A stretch of DNA of 64,000 bases from Apostichopus japonicus (Eukaryota; Echinodermata; Holothuroidea; Aspidochirotida; Stichopodidae): the NCBI RefSeq assembly GCF_037975245.1, contig NC_092576.1, positions 1,068,501 to 1,132,500 of the forward strand, given 5' to 3'. The translations under genes were made by a program, and so were the position numbers. This document shows positions 1 through 11,500 of this stretch, in pieces (within the stretch, counting starts at the first letter, position 1; the number at the start of each line of letters is the position of its first letter). The notes under the pieces are model-generated. The model was not told where the DNA came from and did not search any database. It was given only the letters and a program-made list of their open reading frames with translations.

Positions 1-785
1 CATGTGCCCATTTCACTTTGTTTCGAAGTTCTTCACCTTGTACTGCTGTATGTCTCTGTCATTTTCAGAGAGAAAATGCATTTACAAGTTCCACTACAAT
101 GTTATGTAATATGGGCTTGTTGCAAGTAATCTCTGCCTGTTGCATTTAAAAGCAATGTGAAGTCATTCGTCATGTGACTTTATATATTGTCTCCTATTAT
201 CCAACGTTCTGTTAACATTTATTGTATTTTCTTTCATTTTCAGGACTCTTTCTGCATCTGCGGGTTGGATTCTCCTAAGTGGGCACTTGGGATATAGTAC
301 ATGCATCAATATTCGAGAAAATTGTAGCCTGCAATTACTTCAAGTTGCTTCCTTAATGTGTTTGTTGTTACAATATTCACAGTTTCAACAAATATGCAAA
401 GTGTAAAATAAAAACCCAACCATATTATCTTCATTGTCTTACATCATGTGGCAAATATTGATGCAATTGCATGTGGTTGTTTCTGTAGGTCCAGGTTGAA
501 ATAATGTTGCGGTGGACTGGAAAGTCAATTGTGCATCTTTTGTTCCTTGCAGAAAGTACACGAACCTAAGCATTCAATAAGGCCCAAGTTGATGTTTGTG
601 TTTATGCATATGTGACACCTACCTTTGATAATTCACTATGTAGACACAATCTAATGGGTATAAGTGACCTGTTGTTCTTGCTGCTTGGTCACAGGGTCAA
701 ACATGACAATTTCAAATAATGACAAGTCCCATTGTACTGTATCTTGGTGTGATGTTGTTTGGTGATAATATGTACATGTTATAGG
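1..785. repeat. Left copy of long direct repeat
   Basis: This stretch reappears at 63214-64000 in the same orientation with only scattered substitutions and a net 2-base length difference. It runs off the left edge of the window, and the other copy runs off the right edge, so true ends are unseen. The match stops being testable after base 785 only because the window ends. It is not flanked by visible LTR-type TG/CA ends. A segmental or tandem duplication with a period near 63.2 kb is the simplest reading; a dispersed repeat is the alternative. Confidence 0.9.
244..412 (+). other. Candidate terminal exon with poly(A) signal (left copy)
   Basis: A pyrimidine-rich acceptor ending in CAG at 241-243 is followed by a frame open to TAA at 404-406, immediately followed by AATAAA at 407-412. 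The same arrangement exists in the right copy of the long repeat (63458-63626). The four base differences I see inside the open frame (D/G-type, S/C, L/F and Q/H positions) would all change amino acids, so coding constraint is not evident; the segment could equally be 3' UTR. No family recognised. Confidence 0.3.
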
Positions 786-1349
786 GAGTTAAAAACCCTA
801 TTGTGTTGGTACTCATCATGAATACTAATGAGGCCACAATTTCAAAGTTAATGCTTCAAAAATATAGTTAGTGCCAGCAATTGGTGTAACTGCATTGAGA
901 TATTGCAGTTGTTGGCTGATGACAGGTAAATGATAATATTTGGTATATTGATTATGTATATTAATGAGGGGATGTGGCCTAATACTAATTTGCAAAACTA
1001 AGATTGGGTGGCCCATTAACCCTATACAGTAATATGGTATATGTTCAACAAGGTATAATAAATATTTTAAAGTGGCCATGACACGAAAATGTCAAAGTCC
1101 TATATTTTTGGGGAGAAGAAGACTTGAGAATGAATTTACTCTCTTCGGCGTTTGAAACTTTGTTTACTCGAAAATTTTCCGATTCGCATGACGTCATGTG
1201 ACGTCATGTTATGAACACGCTTGTTGTCGCTGTTTACGATCCTCCGAACATACCATTCACGTACACATTAGACAAGTACACATACCACTAGTAGTTACTA
1301 AACAAAACACCGATCACAAGTGCGATATCAAATCAAAATTTCCTGTGAA

Positions 1350-2347
1350 ATGGTGGATCCAGAACCAATTGCGGCAACCGAAGTTCAAAGTGATAGTGGT
1401 TCTTCACCAGGCAGTGAAATTGGGCTATAATTAGAGTGCCCTTTCTCATATTCGAAGCAGAGAGTGAAGGCGATGATCATGCCAATATTGAACCGAACGT
1501 TGAGGGTGGACCTGAGGTGTTAGAACCGTATCAGTTCGAGCCTGTTAAACGAGCCGAAATTGAAGCTCCACAACATATCGAAGAAGAAACCCGTTCGAAA
1601 CGATTGCAAGGAACACACAACGTGGTAAGAATTTATTAACGAAGCATTTAAAAACAAAATCCAGTCCATTTTGTGCATGTGTTGTTGGAATTCGCGGAAC
1701 CCCCTAAACCGTATTGTGCGTTGTGTTACGGTAACTTACAACCCATATGTACAGTGTGTTGGCCATTACATATACTTTATAGTAGTAGTCGGGTTGCTTG
1801 CATACTGAAAGTTTGGCGCGGGGATGTAAGTTGCATTATGCAGCCATGCTAGGTAGGCATACGTGTTATTTCATACTCATTATTACTAGGCTAGTACTTT
1901 GGCCTGGATTTTTGCAAATCAATTTTCTGAAACAAAAGAATGTTTCATGATACATGGAAGGTGTAAATTCACAACAAATGTAACCATAACTGTACATTGT
2001 ATGCCTGCTTGTTATTGTGGACATCATGGGCCAACATCAATACATTTTGAACTTTCATAATTTTTTTCCCCAGGCAGTACAGATACATAGCCTACTGTCA
2101 ACAGGTTCAATGGTACTGGGGATTCCTAGCAAGACACGTTAGGGTTGTGCTACCATCATGTGCAGTCCAAAGGATCAGAAGTGAGTTTCCAGCCAATGGT
2201 CATTACACTGGATTCAAGTTGCCAGGAGAAAACTCATTGTATAGGAAGCCTTGGTTGAGAAATTCCTCCAGAAACACCTTTTCTATTCTACGATTGTGTT
2301 GGATTATCAATCCGTCAGGGTTCCCTCAGTGCATGTTGATATATTGA
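1350..2347 (+). pseudogene. P2RX7-like (cytosolic-domain type) gene fragment, frameshifted
   Basis: ATG at 1350 opens an acidic N-terminus (MVDPEPIAATEVQ..., SDSGSSPGSE) that hits TAA at 1428. The frame resumes one register away (1436-1639) with a PYQFEPV block and a degraded RL-x-GT motif. A donor-like site follows (about 1624). An acceptor at 2071-2073 then leads into a second block at 2075-2347 with YRYIAYCQQVQWYWGFLAR, then VRVVLPSCAV and an IRSEFP-YTGFK segment. These blocks match the start and end of the standalone 'P2X purinoceptor 7-like' proteins common in marine invertebrates. The central Cys-rich part (WC-x-CGNC type) is missing: only about 430 bp separates the two halves and it is not there. 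A frameshift plus an internal deletion make this a pseudogene carried by the surrounding transposon. Confidence 0.72.
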
Positions 2348-3605
2348 AATTCAAGACTTTTAATTCAGGATGAAATGGTTATTTTCCAGACCCAACATCA
2401 ACAATGAAAGAAAAGGCATGTGTTGAAGCATTTGGACACAAGTATTGGCGTGACCGTGACCGTTTTAGGAGCATTTACCTCCCAGACATGTTTGCTTCGT
2501 ACCTTTAATCTGGAAGCCAAACTATCCGTATCACCAATGATATTTGACAGAAAAGTCATAATAAAGACCAATGGAGGCAGCAGAACTCTTGAATGTTTAT
2601 ACTTTGTTTCTTCAGCAGCAGTTGGTTTGTTTTACAATCTTTCTTCAGAAACTCAGCAGTACACCCTGTTAATGGTCTTCGATTGTTTTAATGCGTGTGA
2701 TGCTGTGTTTCACGTTGCCCGACAGTGTTGTACGTGTCGTAGTGCGTGGGTAACATTTTTGCATGTGAGTTGCGTCGTGCAATGTTTCTTGGTTTAAATT
2801 ACCCTTTATTGTATTTGCTTCTGGATTATTCTAATTAATTTGTCACAACAACGATTGATAGCGATGGACATGCAACTGCTTTGTAGGCTTAAAGCAAAAA
2901 AAAATCATGTAAGTTGTTTTTCTTTAAACCTCCTTTGATGTCACAAATTACATTAGTGTAATTTAAGAATGATAATGTCTATGGAAAGTACAGTTTTACT
3001 TTTATGTCATATAATACAATGATTGTTGTTAATGTTAGTTTAGTCACAGGCTTGTTCAGATTGTCCAGAATGACTGTCTAGAACTGATATTGAATAAACT
3101 TTCTTCAATGATTTAAAACTTGAACTACGTTGTGTGGATTTTTGGCTCTGTCACTTTAAACTAAATCGCTTTGAGATTTAAACACCCTTTGGAATAAAAT
3201 ATTTTTACCTACCTATTTTGACCCATCCCCTATACCCCCACTCCCTCCCAACATAAAAAATGGTGTTCCTGGAATAGGAATAAGAAATTATTGCTATAAC
3301 TAACTGATCCAGCATATTCCAGAAATAAATTGGGGCACCGAGTTTTTCACAAGAAGATGTAACCCATCACTTCTGAAGCTAACCTCATAGCTTATTAGTA
3401 TACAATGGAGCAATGAAGGGGGTGTTAATTTAGATGACACAGCAAAATCTCTTCGTCTATTGCGACTGCAGTGTAGTACAGCTAATACTAGTACTACTAG
3501 TGCTCGGCCGCGCTACCTCCAAAGGATCGCCACTTGCCCCATTGGAGGTTTCCTGTTCCCCGATCTGGTCTTCAGAGTAGTTTTAATGTGGATTACTTGA
3601 CAGAA

Positions 3606-3859
3606 GAACGACTCTTTTATGTCGAACCGTTAAAGTCCATTTGTTTTATTTCATCAAAAAAGGAGGGATCGTAGTATGCTTCCGTGAAGTGTTCGCTTCA
3701 TACGGAGCTGCATACTGGCTAGGCCCAGTGAAATCGGCGCTGGTGTTGTGCACTAACTTGGTCATAATCGCCGTGTTTTTTTCGTCCTTCGGCCATCGAT
3801 GAAGGCTAATTGCATGGTTTATGTTTTGTGCAGCCCCCAACAACACAACGGACCGGCAT
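3606..3859 (-). pseudogene. THAP-domain gene remnant of the transposon
   Basis: Minus-strand ATG at 3857-3859 begins MPVRCVVGGCTKHK, giving the first zinc-binding CxxxxC-type pair of a THAP domain. After a frameshift the frame continues ISLHRWPKDEKN, the typical THAP core HRxPKD. A further register change gives SEHFTEAYYDPSF, corresponding to the C/H zinc-ligand region. At least two frameshifts and an in-frame stop inactivate it. THAP domains bind DNA, and in Kolobok and P elements they recognise the transposon ends. Convergent with the P2RX7-like fragment. Confidence 0.72.
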
Positions 3860-4216
3860 TTCTCTCGGATATTTTACAACATGTTGTAAAACAAACTTGA
3901 AAATTCTAACGATATAGCGTAATACAGTGGTTGTTCTCTCAGTGTAAATGTGCGTATATGTGTGACGGTATGATTGTCGCGCATCCGGTACGTGCCTGGG
4001 CTTGGCACTTGTGTTCCTAACAGGACGTCATCATTGTCTTGTTTTGAAATCGCATTTTCAGATATCTATTTTCAGATGCGAATATTAAAACGTTAATTTC
4101 TAATTAGTCCTTGAGGTTTTCAAGGTGATGAGGATAGTTTTGAACATAGATTTTCTCATAGATTCAGGGGAAGTTACTCTCGATAAGTTGGATTTTTCGT
4201 GTCATGGCCTCTTTAA

Positions 4217-7200
4217 TTAAAGCTTGTTTCAACAGACTACTAATAAAGTCATTTCCAGTCAAGAGTGTAAAGTAATGTGTTAGTTCACATACAATTTTTT
4301 CCAAGTCAGATCAATTTGCTGGTCCTTGCAAAAATGCAAGTCGAGAAATTGTGAAAGTTTTGCTATCGCACAGGTTGTTACACTGTTACTTCACCCTGAA
4401 TTTTCTCGTTACATATTTGCTGACACCTCATAAATATCTTAATGTGCTTGCTAAGAACAGAAGTACAATGCTAAAGTCAGTTTTGTCAATCTCACTCACA
4501 TTAACTTACCAAACAATTATTTTTTCATGAGTGTTTGTTCATTGAGCATGAAACATATAGCCTTTGCTTTGGCCATACCAAGACAGTTCATGGAAGACAT
4601 AGTCATCCAATTCTTTCATTTCACCTTTTAACTTACATTTATGGAAAAGCGTCTTTACACTGAATCTTTCGTGTTGCTTTGAAGTGTTTCGAATGATTTT
4701 TAAGGTAGTCAGTATAGGCCCCAAATTATAGCACGCTATAATTGCTAGAAGTTTTCAAAAAGTACTTTTCTTGAGGTCTTTACTCTCCAAATGGTTCTCA
4801 GACATTTTGAGGAACACAAAAGGTGACTGAATGTCCCAGTGAGGAAAATTCCCTCGAAGGTTGTTATACAAACAGTTTAAGAATTTTGACCAAAGGTGAA
4901 CATACTTTAATATCTAGCATTTTTGTGGCAAATACAGCATACCTCTAATGGTAACATGTATGTTTATGTGTTTCATATAAATTTAAAATTGAGGATTCCT
5001 AATGAGCAACTATCAAAAAGTATAGTGTGTTCATATATTAGATGAACAGCTTAGTACAAACTACTGAGTATTGTTTACCTTTTTCTAATTTATGACAGAA
5101 GTAACTCTTTTTATGTTTCTTTGTACATTTATTTTAAGGCAATCAGTCTTTCAGGTAAATGACATTTTCCTCCAATAAAAGAGAAATTCCTTTACAATTG
5201 GTTTTCTATTTGATTCTTTGTTTGTCAAAGGTGTCAGATCTTGTACCTCATACCACATGTCCATAAGACTACTAATATTTACAGCTCCTTAATGACAAGC
5301 ATGCTATTCTGCTCCTCTGTACCGTTAAATGCAGTCTCTTGCAAGAGAGTTGTTTCAGATATGCAGTTGCACATACTTATCCATCCCTATGCAAGTTATG
5401 CTACAAGCGGATACCTCCTGTGGGTGTTGGGGGGGGGGGTGTTCCAATCACTATACTTTGACTTCACCTCTCATGGGATGCTAAGGAATATGCAGTGCAA
5501 TGTTACTATGATTAGGCTAAGCACATGAATTCGCTATAGTAACCACACCCCACTCTTTGAATTGCATTCTCAAGTTTTCATAAGGAGTGTGATGTAGTAT
5601 GCTAAGCACATCACTTGTCTGAGATCCCCCACCACATCCCCAGCACACACCATCGTTTAAACGTGCAATTGAAAACGATCCAGGTGTTTGAACATCGGCT
5701 GCTACGTAGTGCTTACGAGTATCCCTACGAACCGTGGAAACGTGTTGAATGTAGAGCTGGATATGAAGCTAACTTCGTTACAAATTCAGTGATAGTTGTC
5801 TAACATCACTCAGTGCGGTGTGGACTGAATTTTGACGGGTTGTTTTCTAGCAAACTGAAATTTGACAAATGTTTTCATTTGTGGTATGGATTTATCCAAG
5901 CAAAAACCTATTAAACCTTTTACATCTGCTCAAATCGATGAAGTATGTACACTGGCTTCTGCGTTGTTTCATTCCAGCGCATACGCTGTGTTAAATGTAG
6001 AGCTGTAATATTAATTTTTGAAGTTGTTAAGTTGCTCCGATGTACAAAAGAGGTCGTCTTTGACAGCCAATAACTCTAAACGCGTCATGTTGAAAAAATC
6101 TGATATTTTTTTTCTGGGAGAGATATAGTACCACCCTGTTTGTACAAAAAAATTCAGGGGGGTGTTTTGCTTAATTTTGAAATAAAAAATCCACAAAATT
6201 TGCGATTTTTACAAAAACAATGTTTTGATCCTGGGTATTGTATTTCAAGGACCTTCAATTTAATACTGTGCAGTTTTTAATTTCATATAAACAAAAACTA
6301 CTTGCAATGTACCTGTCTGTTTCTGGTTTAATTCATTTAATTAAAAGACTTTACTATAAAATGAATATCAAACAGTGCATACATGTACAGTACATACATA
6401 CATACATGTACTGGGTGTACATGTACAGTGTGTATTTAGTGTTATGTGTAAACATTGTCTTCTGGCACTCATTGTCCTTATCCAAATGGATCTCCACCAA
6501 ACATGATAGTAGCCCAGCCATTTCCACTATATTATCGTGCAGATTTCAATGTCATATAATTTTTGGAGAGGGTGCAGCAACAGTCATCCGTGATTTGACA
6601 CGGAATACCCATATGTAAGCCTTTACCAGAAATAATGCTGATAAGTTAAGTAACTTATGCCATAGAGAGAAAAGTAGTGGCTCCAAGTTTGAAATACGTA
6701 CCAACTCATCATTCCCTTACTAATGTTGGGACGCGGCCAAACGGGAGAGGGAGGTACTGGGTAAGCCCGTCGGTAAAGATCGGTGACAACAATAAAGGCG
6801 ACAATCTGATGTTAACGTTAACGTCTTCTTTTATTTAATAAGGGAGGAAAAACAGCTTCAACCCAACAAGATCATTTAAGTATCGGATCCAGAGTAACGG
6901 ATGACATCAGCCTAGCATTGAATGTTGGAGTACACAGAACCAAACATCTTATCTTACAAATCTTATTTGATATCGAAACGCAAAACCTTCTCTTTGACTT
7001 CTGTTACGATACTTTCACTTTACTTTGTTCGTTTATTTGGAAACCCACGCTCGGAATGGCTGGGATGCACCACGCTAGCGTGCCTTCCAATCAGCGGACT
7101 AATACAGTTCGCATCACTACCTACAAACTGACGGAGTAATGTACATGTATACCATGCCGTTACTACATTAACTGTAGTACGATACTATTTATGTAGGGTG

Positions 7201-8499
7201 AGGAGGGTGTCCAGCAATTGGTCAATAGTGATACCCCCTTGAGGATATAGAAGTAGTACCAAGCTCTGAATATTCAAAACTTCACCTCACTACACTAACT
7301 TAGTCTATGTCACGGGTACCCCCGACATTTGTCAAACAGTTATATATTAAAAGAGAAAACCACGACACTGACACAGTGGCAGTCTAGACCTGGTCTAAGC
7401 TATACTGTAAAAATAAAGTTTTAATTTAACGGTAAAATACCGGCAGCGAGGATTCCGGTGGAGCGACGTACTTTAACAGTTGCCAGTAGAAAACATTAGG
7501 ACGTTATTTTACGAATTAGGTTACAGCTTCATCATATGATTTTTTTCGTGCACATTAAAGAAATATCACTATAGTCTTCCATTGCGCACAAGCCAATGTT
7601 TTGTCAGGGTTCATTATAACTACAGTAAGTATGGCGCAGTCCCGTAGAGCTATATTTAAGTGCATGTTTGCATTGAGGACTGTGGAGACGCAAGTTTTTC
7701 TGAGCAGATACAAATATTTTTAAGACATTGCGTCCCGCGGGCACAAAATTTAAAATCCTGGTAACCTAAGTTACCTTTGGTTGTGTTCAAGAACCCGATT
7801 GATTCTGGTGGAAGTCAAATGAATGTATTAGCGCAAGAGCATTACTGATCACTTGAAGATAGTAATGGCCAACACTTCAAAAATCTTGTAGGCAAATGAA
7901 ATAAAATATAGCAAGGTCAACCACTATGACAATTGGTTTTGGATTTTTGTCATTAGTGATGCAATTTTACTACCTGATCATGTTTGTTTTGTATTATTGT
8001 ATGTTCATGTAATTACATCAACGGCACATTTTCATGTACCTTTATTGTCACTAAGTAAAATATGGTCGTCGTATGTGGTAATCAGTGTGTCATTCCATAT
8101 TATTGTACTCTGAATAAATAAAACTATTTAAGACATGTGCAAGAAGTTAATCTCGCTCTGCGGATTAATTATAATGATCTGTTGTAGGTAGGTTTTAACT
8201 CATTTGACATGACGATATTTCTTGTGATTACATTGATGTACAGTAAGCCAGAATTAGATCTACCAACTTTAAAATGGAATATTTGCTTTCTCTTACAGGG
8301 TTGTGCAGTAGTTTCAACTTGTCAACCAATTTTAACATTCTTATTGGGATATGTAGTCTGTTGTGACTGGTTGCAAACTTTTTTAATCCGATACTTTGTA
8401 CAATGTAACGAACTGGCAATATATATCTTGATAATGTGTACATGAACTGGCAATATATATCTTGATAATGTGTAATTACTTTTTTTTTTCTTTTGGCAG
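4217..8499. other. Non-coding stretch upstream of the first coding exon
   Basis: No convincing gene. Short open frames lack recognisable motifs. Features seen: a G-tract near 5430; a palindromic CATGTAC-rich patch near 6385-6425; at about 6725-7560 AT-rich sequence with AATAAA motifs that could be an old LTR, though I found no matching partner. An unseen 5' untranslated exon of the immune gene is expected here or further upstream, because the first coding exon starts with an acceptor. Confidence 0.4.
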
Positions 8500-8507
8500 A
8501 ACTTGAC

Positions 8508-8535
8508 ATGGCTGGAAGAGACAATACTCCAAATG
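8508..8535 (+). CDS. Coding exon 1 (start codon exon)
   Basis: A long T-tract and AG at 8498-8499 form an acceptor; ATG lies 8 bases into the exon and encodes MAGRDNTPN before a GTATGA donor (phase 1). The acceptor implies at least one upstream untranslated exon, not identified. The phase-1 end joins exon 2 to give a glycine. Exon 2 also contains an in-frame Met nine codons in (about 23694), so an internal start is possible. Confidence 0.6.
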
Positions 8536-11500
8536 GTATGAATGTGAATAAGTTAATTACTGCGTAATTGTCTTGTGAATCGTTTTCATTATAATGCTAA
8601 CAACAATTTTTGTACAAAAAACAATAGTATAATTTATAATGGACCACATGCAGAGCCTCCAAAATTGCTTCACCAAATTTGAATACCAAATTATTCCCTG
8701 GTATGTGATGCTTGCTACTCAACACTGTAGCTCAAATAATTTATTGTAGATGAACTTCACACTTGGTTTGTGAATTCATCTTATTAACTACATGGTCATT
8801 TGAGGTCAACAGAGGTCAAAGTCTGAATACCCTGTCAACACTACAGTATAAGTTAAAATAGTGCATCTTTGTTAAGGCTCATTTGTGTACAAAAGCCTTA
8901 TGGAAACTGGATGGAGGTCAAGGTCATTTCAGATGAACAGTCAATACTCTAACTTTTTTTAATGGATTTCAAAGGTCATGTGAGGTCAGCCCAAGTATGA
9001 AAACATTGAAAATGGAAAATTCCAGAAGTGAATCTTGATGAACTTCATAATTTGCGTGGGGCTCCACATTAGTCAGTAAAAGAAGCTTGGATGAATTTAC
9101 TTGACTGTGGTGGTTCCACATTATTGCAAGAACCTTGCTGATCATTTGAAGTCGGTAATATTAATGTTCGATTACAAAGTGTTTGTCTGTTTCTAAGAAT
9201 CACTAAAGGAACTGGCTTTCTGCTTTTTGTATTGGAGCAATACTGAACAGATTGAATTCGATCTCCAGCTGTCCCATGGAAACACCCTCTTTCATGAATC
9301 ATTATGTCCAGAGCAATAATGTGAAACTTAAACAAAATATCCTGTCTCAAATTCATCATGTGTAACTCAAGGTTTACAATCTTGCAGCACAAGTTTGCAG
9401 TAAACAGTCTCTAGAACTCTGATAGGCAGTGTGGCCCTGCATTAGGTAAACCTTGCACACTATTTGTGCATTTGAAAATGGTAATTTAGGGTCCGGTACT
9501 CAGGTGGTAGGAGTCCTTGAAATGATATTCTTTGTCACATTTATGCATGCTGCTCTTTGACCTTTTTTTTTTGAACTTTGTAGTAGGCTATGTAGATTCA
9601 GCTTGGTGAGTGTAATCACCCTTTTGAAATTGGTGGAGGTGAAAAACGGCATGAGGTCAAGGTGTGTTAAAGTTTGAAAACTTGTGAATATGATACTCCA
9701 AAATAAAACTACAATTAATCTGTGAGTTTTCTGATTCCATAATGTTCTTTTGGTGAAAATAGTCAGGGGCGTATCCAGGATTTTCTAACCCGGGGGGGGG
9801 GGGGCGCGAAAAACTATCTAAGCGGAGCGCCACCGTCGGTTGGAGCGCAGCGTACAAGAAAATTTCTTGTATTGATACCACCCAGATCACAGGAAATGGC
9901 ACTTCTCGGGCTTGGAAATGACCAACCAGACGTACACTTTTTGCCTGAGAACCAAGTATTTCCCAAAAGTTTTTTTTTCCATCCATAACCTTTTGACGAT
10001 TGTCACCAGTCACAAATCATGTTCGACCTCATCGCATGTCCTGTGGATCATTGCTTTTGTAGTTGATTCTACGTCGCGGCCCACAATATCCGTCAACCCC
10101 ACTTTTCAACGTTTTAAGCCAATTATTTGTTCAGAATTTGAAAATTCACATTTCTCGTGAATAAACTCACTTCAAAACATACCCATAATGTTGTACAAAA
10201 TTTCATCTATGGACAACCAATATAGAAAAATTTCCTTCAACCCCTAACAGGCCGGTCAAAATTGCACTAGTAGAGGGAAGTGTGATGAAGAATGTTGGTC
10301 AGAAATTTTCGAAAATTCAGACACAGTTAATTTATTGGTGTAGAAATATTAAAACCTCTTATAACGACTATTATAAAACTTCGTTGAAGGAAATGATAAA
10401 ATAGCAGATATTTCCGAAACTGAACACTACACATAGGTGTAGGAGGCGGGGGGGGGGGGGGGGTGCAGCCCCTAATTCGGCATTACTAATGTTAAAGAGA
10501 GTTTTGACATAATTGGACATCCATACTTTTTCTCCATCTACATAAGACATTTCGTTGTTTACATTAGCATCCCGCGGTATACTGCGCAACTTTCTCGGAC
10601 CGAACGGTACACGATGGCATGCGATGTAATAACCGATGCTTGCTTATATGATATTGACATTAACATGTTGAACGCGCGCGCAGCACGCGAAAATTTTTGG
10701 TTATTTTTGTCGGGCAAGTCGGAGAGTTTTGAGGCTTTTCATCCTGGAACGCCATTTTCATGCTCACTGATATGATGTGATATATGCTGTTTGCTTTACA
10801 AATTAGAACAGGCGCGTAGCGAGGAATTTGCCAAGGGAGGGGCGAAGCCTGTAGGCAAATTATCTAAGCGTACACTGTTAAAAGAAATTCTGTAAATTAA
10901 CAGAAAACGATTAATGTAATTTTTTACAGACAATCTGTAAAAAGGAATTAACTGGAAAATAATGTTTTCTTTTTACATATTTTTCCAGTTAAAAGTTTTA
11001 CAAGAATATTCTGTTCGATAGATTAACATGAAAATTATGTTTTCTTTGAGCATTTTTCTTATGTATATTTAACTGAATTCTTCTGATAGAATTACAATTT
11101 ATTCCTGTTCGTTTACAGACAGATTTATTGTGTTTTACTTCCAAATTCTGTTTTTTTACAAGTTTTTTATGTTAATTGTTCAGTTAATTTATCAAATCGT
11201 CTGATAAAATTACAATTTTTTTTTTTTTTTACAGAAGTTTTTACTTCTAAATTCTGTCTTTTTTACAAGATTTTGATGTTAATCGTTCAGTCAATTTACT
11301 TAAATCTTCTGATAAAATTCTAATTTACGTTTTTTATACGGACGCTTTTAACGTGTTTTTCTATACCAAATCTGTCCTTTAAAAAAAATTTATGTGAATT
11401 CTTAATGATTTATCAATTGCATAAAAAAGAAACATAAGTGTGAAAATTTAATATTGACAATTAAAATAAATTGATGGGTTTTATCTGTCTTAGTTTACGG

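Larger units (their letters stand above)
1067..4216. mobile_element. Dead Kolobok-like DNA transposon with TTAA target duplication
   Basis: TTAA at 1067-1070 and 4213-4216 brackets terminal inverted repeats of about 19 bp: the left end begins AGTGGCCATGACACGAAAA and the reverse complement of the right end begins AGAGGCCATGACACGAAAA, one mismatch. TTAA duplications are typical of the Kolobok and piggyBac superfamilies. AG-starting termini and a minus-strand THAP domain inside favour Kolobok, whose transposases often carry THAP domains. The element also holds a plus-strand P2RX7-like fragment. Both genes are broken, so it is not autonomous. The remaining interior (about 2350-3600 and 3860-4190) shows no recognisable coding. 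Confidence 0.82.

Noticed and set aside
2420-2797. 125-codon frame after the P2RX7-like fragment
   Set aside because: Lies in the transposon interior downstream of the gene's conserved C-terminal block; no recognisable motif and likely 3' untranslated sequence.
6725-7560. Possible solo LTR (TGTTGGG start, AATAAA motifs)
   Set aside because: No matching second LTR, no target duplication and no primer-binding site that I could confirm.
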